DNA from: Bacilli bacterium
GTDB taxonomy: Bacteria > Bacillota_I > Bacilli_A > Izemoplasmatales > Hujiaoplasmataceae
Reading direction: 5' to 3'
Assembly (NCBI GenBank): GCA_018400565.1
Contig: JAGYMP010000068.1
Span: forward strand, 1-28,057
DNA: 28,057 bases
Shown here: in pieces, positions 10,806 to 17,682 of the stretch
How positions within the stretch are numbered: position 1 is the stretch's first letter
Layout: each line of letters starts with the position of its first letter
The notes under the pieces: model-generated
The model's database searches: none
Told to the model about the DNA's origin: nothing
Seen by the model: only the letters and a program-made list of their open reading frames with translations
Made by a program: the position numbers and the translations under genes

Positions 10806-11428
10806 TGGTCTTTGGTGCGGGGCTTGATGACGACATAGCGGTTGGGTTCATCGCCTTCGGATTCCGTCGTCACATCACGCCAGTCCGATAATTTCATGTG
10901 AACGATCCGTCGTTCGTAAGAATTCATATTCTTTAATTTTGCTTCAATATGTGTCTTTGCGACTTCTTTAGCTGTTTTCGTGGCCAGAATCTCAAGTTGT
11001 TTTTTACGCGAGGCTTTGTATCCGCCGACATCGACGATGATCATGTGGCGCTCGTCGGTCAGGACATTCACGTAATTGCGGATCAAATTCTGGAGTGCTT
11101 CAAGTGTGCGTCCGTTCTTACCGATCAATATCGGGTTTTCGCTTGACTCGATGAGAAACTTGACATGGTTTTCCTTGTCGGTTTTGGCTTCGACCATGGC
11201 ATCAATCCCCATGTCATCGAAGATTTTCTTTAAATATGCGATTGTGTCCGTGACGACATCGAAGTCCACCTTGGCCTCGACGAGATAACTTTTGTTGAGG
11301 CCGAGGATGCTCTTTTTTTCCTCGATGACTTCAAGATCGACGTATGCTTTGTTGACGCGCAGTTCTTTCGCCGCGTCGTTCAAGGTTGATTCGTTCATTG
11401 ATTTTGTTTCGAATTTAATGGATTTCAT
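10802..11428 (-). CDS. jag: Jag/KhpB RNA-binding protein
   Basis: A 208-aa member of the Jag (KhpB/EloR) family, which binds RNA and in Gram-positives is linked to cell elongation and division control. Domain order is visible: an N-terminal Jag-N domain at about 1-55 (LNDAAKELRV, then GLNKSYLVEAKVDFDV); a KH domain at about 85-145 with the GKNGRTLEALQ loop (GxxG type); and an R3H domain with the Arg-x3-His core in ERRIVHMKL, ending in RYVVIKPR. The order yidC-jag downstream of rnpA is the standard Bacillota arrangement. A G-rich site (AGGGGGAACC) precedes the ATG. The stop overlaps pth. Confidence 0.94.
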   Translation of the reverse strand: MKSIKFETKSMNESTLNDAAKELRVNKAYVDLEVIEEKKSILGLNKSYLVEAKVDFDVVTDTIAYLKKIFDDMGIDAMVEAKTDKENHVKFLIESSENPILIGKNGRTLEALQNLIRNYVNVLTDERHMIIVDVGGYKASRKKQLEILATKTAKEVAKTHIEAKLKNMNSYERRIVHMKLSDWRDVTTESEGDEPNRYVVIKPRTKDQ

Positions 11429-11446
11429 GTATGGTTCCCCCTGAAT

Positions 11447-12544
11447 TTATAAACTGTTGCGGATGCGTTCCTGGCGTTGGTCGGCGTTTCGGTGCGAGAG
11501 ATAACTCTGCAGAAGCTGATACGACGTACCGATGATCCAGTAGAATGCGATACCTGCGTTTGTGATAGAAATCGAGAACATCATGATGACCATGAAATAC
11601 ATCATATATTTCATCGTCTTTTGGCTTTGTTGCTGTTTGGCGCCGACATAACGGCCGCGCTGGACTTTTTGTGAACGTTTTTGTGTCAGCCACTGACTCA
11701 AAAACATCATCAGACCGACCAACAGAGCCATCGGCAGATTCTCAAGCCAATAGGTGTTGCCAAGTTCCGTCCACAGGAATGCGGTATTGATTTCTGCGCC
11801 TGCCTCATTGAACACAACTGGATCCGTCAACGGAAAACGACGGACGACCTGATACATCGCAATAAAGATCGGCATCTGAAGAAGCGGCATGAAACATCCG
11901 AAGAGATTGATTTTGTATTTCTTGTAAATCTCCATGGTTTCCATTTGCATTTTCTGTTGTGAAGCCTGGTCTTTTTTGTTGCGGTATCTGTCCTGGATTT
12001 CCGTGAGTTCGGGCTGGGCCATCTGCATTTTGAGCGACATGTCATTGCTCTTGGCATAAATCGGCCATCCGGCTGTACGGATGATCAATGTCATGATCAA
12101 AAGACCGAGCCAATAGAAATGCTGGTTCAACAAACCGAACAGATTGCTCGCATGCAGCGTGAACCATCCGAGACCCCAGACAATAGTGCCCCACAGTCCT
12201 TCTTTTTCAATCGGTGATTCATAGGTGCTGGGATAAAGACCGGTGGCTTCTTTCTCAACGGCAATATAATCATCAAATGACACCTTGACATAAGCGTCTT
12301 CGGTTTCCCATTCAAGGTAACCGTCCCCCGTGTCATCGTCATAATGACGAAAAACAGTGGCCGGTCCGAGTAAATTCCGGACTTCATCATATGTCGAAGG
12401 GGTTTCCCCTTCTTCGGCATCATTCACGGTCACGATTTTTTCAAAATTATCATAGGCCACGCTTCCGGGGTTCGTCCCGCAGGACATGACGCCGAATAAA
12501 ACCAATGCGGCCACAATCAATGTGAGTATTTTATTCTTTCTCAT
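11447..12544 (-). CDS. yidC: YidC/Oxa1 membrane insertase with extra N-terminal extracytoplasmic domain
   Basis: YidC inserts membrane proteins alone or with SecYEG. The 365-aa product begins with a lipoprotein signal (lipobox VMSC, Cys22 predicted lipidated). The insertase core at about 115-350 has the groove arginine Arg156 in LIIRTAGWPI, PELTEIQDRYRNK in the cytosolic hairpin, then GCFMPLLQMPIF and further membrane segments. About 100 residues longer than the usual Gram-positive YidC (about 260 aa), it has an extra soluble region at about 30-105 (TYDEVRNLLGPATV, GYLEWE, AYVKVSFDD, VEKEATG). That pattern resembles the SmpA/BLIP-like fold (assembly LGxP, then Y-x-W, then strand pair); this assignment is by eye. 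The ATG overlaps the rnpA stop as ATGA, indicating coupling. Confidence 0.95.
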   Translation of the reverse strand: MRKNKILTLIVAALVLFGVMSCGTNPGSVAYDNFEKIVTVNDAEEGETPSTYDEVRNLLGPATVFRHYDDDTGDGYLEWETEDAYVKVSFDDYIAVEKEATGLYPSTYESPIEKEGLWGTIVWGLGWFTLHASNLFGLLNQHFYWLGLLIMTLIIRTAGWPIYAKSNDMSLKMQMAQPELTEIQDRYRNKKDQASQQKMQMETMEIYKKYKINLFGCFMPLLQMPIFIAMYQVVRRFPLTDPVVFNEAGAEINTAFLWTELGNTYWLENLPMALLVGLMMFLSQWLTQKRSQKVQRGRYVGAKQQQSQKTMKYMMYFMVIMMFSISITNAGIAFYWIIGTSYQLLQSYLSHRNADQRQERIRNSL

Positions 12545-12888
12545 ATCATCCTATCCTTTTTTTCTATGTTTGCGCGCCTGAACAGCGTTTTGAGCTGTTC
12601 CTCGATCTCGGAAAAAGAGAGTTCGGCGCTCTTCGGTTTTGCGACAACAAAAAAATCGATGTCATCCTGAAACGAACCATCAGCAATCACAGATCGCATG
12701 CGTCGTTTCATCTTGTTTCGCATCACGGCGTTGCCGTAATGCTTCGATACGCTGATCGCATATCGGAAATGGGATTGCCCGGAATGTTTCTTTGTGTATA
12801 AAACAAAATACCGGGTTCCTTTGGATCGTCCCGTTTTGATGATCGATTCGATTTCCTTGCTTTGTTTGATACGGTATTCCTTTTTCAT
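12541..12888 (-). CDS. rnpA: ribonuclease P protein component
   Basis: RnpA is the protein cofactor of RNase P and helps it bind pre-tRNA 5' leaders. I place the start at the ATG at 12888 (MKKEYRIKQ, 115 aa) because GGAGG lies 5-6 nt before it; an ATG four codons upstream contains that site. Family features seen: the F/Y-x-V central strand (YFVLYTKKH), RYAISVSKHYGNAV, and the basic RNKMKRRMR motif equivalent to the conserved RNR helix. Its place between rpmH and yidC is universal. The last codons overlap the yidC start. Confidence 0.96.
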   Translation of the reverse strand: MKKEYRIKQSKEIESIIKTGRSKGTRYFVLYTKKHSGQSHFRYAISVSKHYGNAVMRNKMKRRMRSVIADGSFQDDIDFFVVAKPKSAELSFSEIEEQLKTLFRRANIEKKDRMI

Positions 12889-12911
12889 CCGAACCTCCAT
12901 ACAAAAACAAA

Positions 12912-12942
12912 AATCACCAAAACATATATTATTCCGGTGATT
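12912..12942 (-). terminator. possible attenuator hairpin between rpmH and rnpA
   Basis: On the minus strand AATCACC and GGTGATT form a 7-bp stem around a 17-nt AT-rich loop, followed by TTTTGTTTTTG. The long loop makes it weak. It could reduce read-through from the highly expressed L34 gene into rnpA. Confidence 0.4.
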
Positions 12943-12983
12943 ACAAGTACAAATATATGATGTTGGTGTGTGTCTATGGGGTT

Positions 12984-13127
12984 TTATCGGTCGGATACGC
13001 TCAAGGATTTACGGTCTTTGGCTCTTCGTCTGGAAAGGACTCTCTTTCCCTTGGAATTTTTCATGCGAGCTCTAAATCCATGGCGTTTCGCTCTTTTTTT
13101 CTTGCTTGGTTTATAAGTCATGCTCAT
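12984..13127 (-). CDS. rpmH: 50S ribosomal protein L34
   Basis: L34 is a small, very basic protein of the large ribosomal subunit. Translating the minus strand gives 47 residues beginning MSMTYKPSKKKR, then HGFRARM, then GKRVLSRRRAKDRKSLSVSDR, a clear L34. The first ATG (13127) is chosen because AGGAGGTG lies about 10 nt upstream and the length then matches the usual M-K-R-T-Y-x-P start. Positions 2-3, usually Lys-Arg, are Ser-Met here, leaving a second in-frame ATG at codon 3. It is the first gene after the origin on the left arm and leads the rpmH-rnpA-yidC-jag-pth operon from a consensus promoter. Confidence 0.96.
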   Translation of the reverse strand: MSMTYKPSKKKRAKRHGFRARMKNSKGKRVLSRRRAKDRKSLSVSDR

Positions 13128-13168
13128 GGTGACGGCACCTCCTGCAAATTCGGTTTTATTTCTTAATC

Positions 13169-13197
13169 ATTATAAGGGAAAATCAAGAGAATGTCAA
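13169..13197 (-). promoter_or_regulatory. consensus sigma-A promoter for the rpmH operon
   Basis: The minus strand has TTGACA (13192-13197), a 17-nt spacer and TATAAT (13169-13174): both hexamers match consensus exactly with optimal spacing. The -10 lies about 41 nt upstream of rpmH. This is the strongest promoter I see in the window, as expected for a ribosomal protein operon. Confidence 0.9.
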
Positions 13198-13475
13198 CTC
13201 GAATCGATGGCTAAATCATTTGTCCACAAAGCAACTTGACGACATGGCTTGCTTTCCGGAGTTTTCCATATTTCCACAAAACTGTGTGGAAACAAGTTTG
13301 CGATTAATGTGGAAAACTATCGAAAAACCACTGTTTTAGCACGTATTTGTCCACATTTTGATGTGGAAAACTATTTTATCGAGAAAATTTGTCCACATTT
13401 TTTGTGGATAAATATTTGTTTTTACCTCTTGAAATTATGATATATTGGATATGTGAATGAAAGAGGTATGGGTTT
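13198..13475. other. oriC: replication origin, dnaA-upstream DnaA-box cluster (oriC part 1)
   Basis: The 348-nt spacer between rpmH and dnaA has no gene. It holds eight DnaA-box-like 9-mers (consensus TTATCCACA). Plus orientation: TTGTCCACA at 13220, 13347 and 13389, and ATTTCCACA at 13270. Minus orientation: boxes at 13285-13293, 13308-13316, 13362-13370, and a perfect TTATCCACA at 13403-13411. Six of them form head-to-head pairs of the form CCACA-N5/6-TGTGG (13270-13293, 13347-13370, 13389-13411). The region is AT-rich and sits where the gene strand bias switches. DnaA bound here may also repress the dnaA promoter. Confidence 0.92.
13416..13446 (+). promoter_or_regulatory. candidate dnaA promoter
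   Basis: TTGTTT (13416-13421) and TATATT (13441-13446) are 19 nt apart, and a TGA just before the hexamer forms a TGn extended -10. It lies immediately after the perfect DnaA box at 13403-13411, so autoregulation by DnaA is plausible. The spacing is longer than ideal. Confidence 0.45.
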
Positions 13476-14852
13476 ATGGAATCATTCGAAAAAATATGGG
13501 AGAAAATAAAATTGCAACTCGAAGTCACGTTGGACGAAGATGTCTATGAGGAACATTTTGACGACATCAACAACATTTTCAAAGTCCACAACAACTTCGT
13601 TTATTTGATTGCCCCGAATTCCTATGTGAAAAGCAAAATTGAATCTTTTTACCTCAACCGGTTGAACGCTTTACTGAACGACCATGTCTCAGACAAGCAT
13701 CTCTTCAAGATCATCACCAAGGAAGAGGCGGCCGAAGAACTCAACAAGTCATCGGGTTATGAAATCAACGTCCCCGAAAAAGATATCGAAAACAAATACA
13801 AAACCGGGCTGAACAATTCCTATACCTTCAACAATTTTGTCGTCGGCGCGAGCAACCGTCTCGCCTACACATCCGCGATGAAAGTTGCGGATCAGCCCGG
13901 GGTCTTCGCCAATCCTTTATATATATTCGGTGAAGTCGGCCTCGGTAAAACCCATTTGATGCAATGTGTCGGCAATTATGTCCTTGAAAACGACGTCCAT
14001 AAAAAGATTCTTTATGCAAAAACCGACCAATTCATCGAAGATTATGCCAGAGCGGCTCGAAACAAATCGTTTGATGCCTTTTCGCAAAAACATGAAAACG
14101 TCGACATCCTTCTTGTTGATGACATCCAGTTTTTGGCGGGAAAAACCCAATCACAACTCGAATTCTTTAAAATTTTCGAAAAACTCAAAGATGACAACAA
14201 ACAAATCGTCATCACGTCCGACCGGTCAGCGTCGGAACTCTTTGACATCATGTCTCGCCTAACATCGCGTTTCGAATGGGGCTTATCGGTGGATATCAAC
14301 CGCCCGAACCTCGAACACCGGATTTTGATCCTCAAGAAAAAACTCCAGTCCGAAACATCGGATCCGGAACTCATCCCGGAGGAAATCCTGGAATACATCG
14401 CCAGCATCTTCGACAACAACGTCCGGGAATTGGAAGGTGCGTTGAAACGTGTGTTGTTTTACTGCACAGCGTTTGATTACCAGTTCACGGTCACAAACGC
14501 AGAAGATGCCCTGCAAAACCTAATCCACTCCAAAAAACTCTCCAACAACAATTATCAAAAAAACAGTTTCAACAATATTTTGGATATTGTGAGCTCTTAT
14601 TATAACATCACAACGAGCGACATGTTATCGAAAAAACGGAAAAAGAAATATACCTTTCCCCGCCAGATGGCGATGTATATCCTAAAAGACATGTATGATC
14701 TCACCTATAAGAAAATCGGCCAGATTTTCAACGGACGGGATCATTCCACGGTCATCTATTCCATCGAGCAGATTTCCAACGATCTCCAGACGGACAAAGA
14801 CAAAAAAACAGACATGGAAACCTTGTTGATAAAATGTGGAAAAAAATCTTGA
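13476..14852 (+). CDS. dnaA: chromosomal replication initiator DnaA
   Basis: DnaA is the AAA+ initiator that binds DnaA boxes and opens the origin. The 458-aa product has a domain I helical region at about 1-75, a short linker, the AAA+ core with Walker A GEVGLGKT (152-159) and Walker B LLVDD (212-216), the TSDR and LTSRFEWG motifs with the Arg finger region near 265, and domain IV with the helix-turn-helix signature GRDHSTVIYS (420-429). Length is typical. The ATG at 13476 has AAGAGGT about 9 nt upstream. The gene lies between two groups of DnaA boxes, as in Bacillus subtilis, and dnaN follows. Confidence 0.98.
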   Translation: MESFEKIWEKIKLQLEVTLDEDVYEEHFDDINNIFKVHNNFVYLIAPNSYVKSKIESFYLNRLNALLNDHVSDKHLFKIITKEEAAEELNKSSGYEINVPEKDIENKYKTGLNNSYTFNNFVVGASNRLAYTSAMKVADQPGVFANPLYIFGEVGLGKTHLMQCVGNYVLENDVHKKILYAKTDQFIEDYARAARNKSFDAFSQKHENVDILLVDDIQFLAGKTQSQLEFFKIFEKLKDDNKQIVITSDRSASELFDIMSRLTSRFEWGLSVDINRPNLEHRILILKKKLQSETSDPELIPEEILEYIASIFDNNVRELEGALKRVLFYCTAFDYQFTVTNAEDALQNLIHSKKLSNNNYQKNSFNNILDIVSSYYNITTSDMLSKKRKKKYTFPRQMAMYILKDMYDLTYKKIGQIFNGRDHSTVIYSIEQISNDLQTDKDKKTDMETLLIKCGKKS

Positions 14853-15000
14853 CAAATCGGGGTTTTCCACATAAAGACGATTGTTTTTACATCGCATGAT
14901 ATGGTATAATAATAAGGTAGGAAGTTATTTTTTTCCACGTTTCCACAGCCCTAACAACAACAATAATACATAAAGATTTAAATAATCATTAATACAATAG
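14835..15000. other. oriC: dnaA-dnaN spacer: second DnaA-box group and likely unwinding region (oriC part 2)
   Basis: DnaA-box-like sites lie at 14835-14843 (minus, inside the dnaA 3' end), 14863-14871 (TTTTCCACA), 14931-14939 (TTTTCCACG) and 14939-14947 (GTTTCCACA); the last two are adjacent. They are followed by GCCC, then CTAACAACAACAATAATACA, a trinucleotide-periodic run, then an AT-only-like stretch to about 15000. This order (box pair, short GC block, triplet run, AT-rich DNA) parallels the B. subtilis unwinding site before dnaN, although the triplets differ from the described DnaA-trio. The assignment of the unwinding site is inference. Confidence 0.7.
14881..14910 (+). promoter_or_regulatory. 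candidate dnaN promoter
   Basis: TTGTTT (14881-14886) and a perfect TATAAT (14905-14910) are 18 nt apart, with TGG directly before the -10 (TGn extended). A second possibility is TTGACA (14849-14854) with TAAAGA 17 nt downstream. The promoter lies among DnaA boxes, so the initiator could affect dnaN expression. Confidence 0.65.
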
Positions 15001-15011
15001 GAGGCACCGCG

Positions 15012-16136
15012 ATGAATTTCAACATCCACCGAGATGTGTTGCTCGAGAATTTGTTAATTGCCCAAAAAGCCTTGTCCACGAAGACACCGGCCCCATACCT
15101 TCAGGGCATCAAACTCGAAGTCTATGAAAAAGAAGTCGTCATGGTCACCAGCAATGCCGACATCTCCATTAAGATTTCGATCAAGGATGAATCCCTTGAT
15201 GTCAAAGAAGAAGGGAACGTATTGATTCCGGGACGCTTTTTCGTTGATATTGTGCGTAAACTCGACGGGGATACCGTCAGTTTTTCGATGTTTGAAAACA
15301 ACATGTTGAAGTTGGTGTCAAAAAACTCGGATGTCACACTTAATTTATTAGACATCGATGATTATCCCGAAATTGATTTTGTTGTCAACGAACATCCGAT
15401 TCCGATTGAGACCAAGGTGATGAAAGCGATCATCCGTCAAACGACGTTTGCGACCTCCACCATCGAGAACCGCCCGATTCTGACCGGTGTCAACATCCGC
15501 GTCGACAAGGAAAACCTTGTTGCGACCGCCACGGATTCATTCCGTCTCAGCCAAAAGATTATCGATATTCCGAAAAATTTCGATGAGATGAACGTTGTCA
15601 TCCCCGGAAAAAGCCTTGATGAACTCATCAAGATTTTTGAAGAGGATCTCGAGGAGATTTTGATTCATCTCAACCATCAATCGATTTTGTTTGAATACGG
15701 CAATGTGTTGTTCCAATCGAGGCTTTTGGAAGGAAACTTCCCGGAAACGTCACGGTTGGTTCCCAAAGAATTTCCGATTGTCATCAAGTTTGACCGCACC
15801 ACCCTGATGACCGCCGTTGACCGTGCCGCACTATTATCCCAGCGGGATAGTTCGACGAGCATCGTCAAACTGGAATTAAAAGACAACGATGTTGTGGAGA
15901 TAACCTCAACATCGCCTGAGATTGGCAAGGTCGTCGAAGAAGTCCATCCGTCTGAAAAACCGGAGGGGTCACCAATTAAAATCGCTTTCAGTTCCAAATA
16001 CTTTTTGGAAGCATTGCATACCTTCTCCGCCGATGAGGTCATGGTCAAATTCACCGGTGAAGTCAGACCGTTTGTGATTGAAAGCGAAAAGGACAAGGAT
16101 TTAACGGAACTCATCTTGCCTGTTCGGACTGAATAA
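15012..16136 (+). CDS. dnaN: DNA polymerase III beta sliding clamp
   Basis: DnaN is the ring-shaped processivity clamp that tethers replicative polymerase and repair partners to DNA. The 374-aa length fits three clamp domains. Recognisable family segments are LLIAQKALSTKTPAPYLQGI near the N-terminus, NSRPILTG-like (ENRPILTGV) in the middle, ATDSFRLS, and the C-terminal EVRPFVIE and LILPVRT, the last close to the usual P-(M/V)-R ending that lines the partner-binding pocket. AGGAGG lies 7 nt before the ATG. A strong terminator follows, so unlike in most Bacillota it does not run on into yaaA-recF. Confidence 0.97.
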   Translation: MNFNIHRDVLLENLLIAQKALSTKTPAPYLQGIKLEVYEKEVVMVTSNADISIKISIKDESLDVKEEGNVLIPGRFFVDIVRKLDGDTVSFSMFENNMLKLVSKNSDVTLNLLDIDDYPEIDFVVNEHPIPIETKVMKAIIRQTTFATSTIENRPILTGVNIRVDKENLVATATDSFRLSQKIIDIPKNFDEMNVVIPGKSLDELIKIFEEDLEEILIHLNHQSILFEYGNVLFQSRLLEGNFPETSRLVPKEFPIVIKFDRTTLMTAVDRAALLSQRDSSTSIVKLELKDNDVVEITSTSPEIGKVVEEVHPSEKPEGSPIKIAFSSKYFLEALHTFSADEVMVKFTGEVRPFVIESEKDKDLTELILPVRTE

Positions 16137-16161
16137 ATTTTTATTTAATCGTAACGAACAC

Positions 16162-16194
16162 AAAAACCAGGGATGATATGCCTTGGTTTTTTTT
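16162..16194 (+). terminator. intrinsic terminator of dnaN
   Basis: An 11-bp stem, AAAAACCAGGG (16162-16172) with CCTTGGTTTTT (16181-16191), one G-T pair, and an 8-nt loop, ends in an uninterrupted T-run. It begins 26 nt after the dnaN stop. Confidence 0.88.
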
Positions 16195-16201
16195 ATTCGC
16201 A

Positions 16202-16230
16202 TTGCATTTTATGGTGTGTAATGGTATTAT
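16202..16230 (+). promoter_or_regulatory. promoter for the FAD protein/amidohydrolase operon
   Basis: TTGCAT (16202-16207) and TATTAT (16225-16230) are 17 nt apart, and TGG directly precedes the -10 (TGn extended). It starts right after the dnaN terminator and lies about 28 nt before the ATG. Confidence 0.75.
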
Positions 16231-16257
16231 TTTTACGGTCTCAAGGGAGGTAACCTC

Positions 16258-17682
16258 ATGAAAAAAACATACGATGTGATTGTTGTCGGTGCCGGTCCGG
16301 CCGGCATGATGTGTGCTTATGAATTACAAGAACAACATCCTGATATGAAGCTGTTGTTGATTGACAAAGGAAAAAGCATCTCGGAAAGACGGTGCCCGAT
16401 CCTTGAGGGAAAACTAAAAAAATGTCCCCAGAACAAAAAAGGATACCGGGGATGTATGCCCTATTGTTCCATCACACACGGCTTTGGCGGTGCGGGTGCA
16501 TACTCGGACGGTAAGTTCAACATCACGTCGGAATTCGGCGGATGGCTGGATAATTACCTTGAAACCGATGAAATCAAACGGCTGATCGACCGTGCGGATA
16601 AAATCAATCTTTCCTTCGGTGCACCGAAGGAAACAACCGATCCGGACACCGAGGCCGTAAGAGACATCGAAAAAAGAGGCATGGCCATCGGAATTAAACT
16701 TTTAAGAGCCAGGGTCCGCCATCTCGGAACCGAGGTCAATTTGAATATTTTAAAAAACATGCATGCATTTTTGGATGATAAAATTGACATGGTCTTTGAA
16801 AAAGCGGTCGAAGAGATCGTCGTCAAAGATAAAACCATCAAAGGCATCGTGACGGATGACAAACAAACCGTCCATGCCAAACATATCGTTATCGCACCCG
16901 GCCGGGGCGGGTCCGATTGGCTTAAAACCGTGTGCCTCAAACACGGCATCGTCTTACAAAACAACCATGTGGACATCGGTGTGCGTGTGGAAACGGATAA
17001 CCGCATCATGGAAGAAATCAATAAACACCTTTATGAGGGAAAGTTTATCTTCCGCACCGAAAACGGCAATACCGTGCGGACGTTTTGTCAAAACCCGTCC
17101 GGCCATGTGGTCATGGAAAACCACGGCGGGACCATTTTGGCGAACGGCCATTCGTATGCGAGTGATGACCTTTCTTCTTCCAACACGAACTTCGCGTTGC
17201 TTGTCAGCCACAGTTTCACCGAACCGTTCAACCAACCGAATGAATTCGCGCACAGTGTCTCAAGACTCGCGAACATGCTCAGCAACGGTGCGATCATCGT
17301 CCAAAAATACGGTGATCTCAAAAAGAACCGCAGGTCGACCTACAAACGCATCGGTGAGAGTTTCGTGACACCGACACTGAAAGAGGCCATACCCGGTGAT
17401 TTGGGCTTGGTTTTGCCGTATAAGACCATGCTGGCCATTGTTGACATGATTGAAGCATTGGATACGATCACACCGGGGATTGCATCCAATCACACGTTGT
17501 TGTACGGGGTCGAGGCCAAATTCTATTCAGCCAGACCCGAAATCAACGATCATTTCGAATCATCGATTGAAAATTTGTTCTTTGCCGGTGACGGCGCAGG
17601 ATTGACACGCGGGTTGGCCCAGGCGTCCGCCAACGGAATCCATATTGCGAGAACGATTGCCGAAAGGATGGCATCTTCATGA
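16258..17682 (+). CDS. FAD-dependent dehydrogenase-like protein (COG2509 type)
   Basis: A 474-aa flavoprotein of a widespread family with no established reaction. The N-terminus has the dinucleotide-binding GAGPAG (11-16) followed by an acidic end of strand 2 (LLLIDKG), and the C-terminus has the FAD-contact segment FAGDGAGLTRGLAQASANG. Between them lies the family hallmark: RRCPILE, KKCP, RGCMPYCSITHGFGGAGAYSDGKFN. Its four cysteines (46, 56, 66, 70) are spaced like a possible metal or Fe-S site, which is inference. GGGAGG precedes the ATG, and the stop overlaps the next gene as ATGA, so the two are translated together. Alternative annotations would be a generic NAD(P)/FAD-dependent oxidoreductase. 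Confidence 0.85.
   Translation: MKKTYDVIVVGAGPAGMMCAYELQEQHPDMKLLLIDKGKSISERRCPILEGKLKKCPQNKKGYRGCMPYCSITHGFGGAGAYSDGKFNITSEFGGWLDNYLETDEIKRLIDRADKINLSFGAPKETTDPDTEAVRDIEKRGMAIGIKLLRARVRHLGTEVNLNILKNMHAFLDDKIDMVFEKAVEEIVVKDKTIKGIVTDDKQTVHAKHIVIAPGRGGSDWLKTVCLKHGIVLQNNHVDIGVRVETDNRIMEEINKHLYEGKFIFRTENGNTVRTFCQNPSGHVVMENHGGTILANGHSYASDDLSSSNTNFALLVSHSFTEPFNQPNEFAHSVSRLANMLSNGAIIVQKYGDLKKNRRSTYKRIGESFVTPTLKEAIPGDLGLVLPYKTMLAIVDMIEALDTITPGIASNHTLLYGVEAKFYSARPEINDHFESSIENLFFAGDGAGLTRGLAQASANGIHIARTIAERMASS

Noticed and set aside
13198..13475. A small gene in the rpmH-dnaA spacer (a 63-codon plus-strand frame)
   Set aside because: The frame runs through the DnaA boxes, has no clear ribosome site and gives no recognisable protein; origin function explains the sequence.
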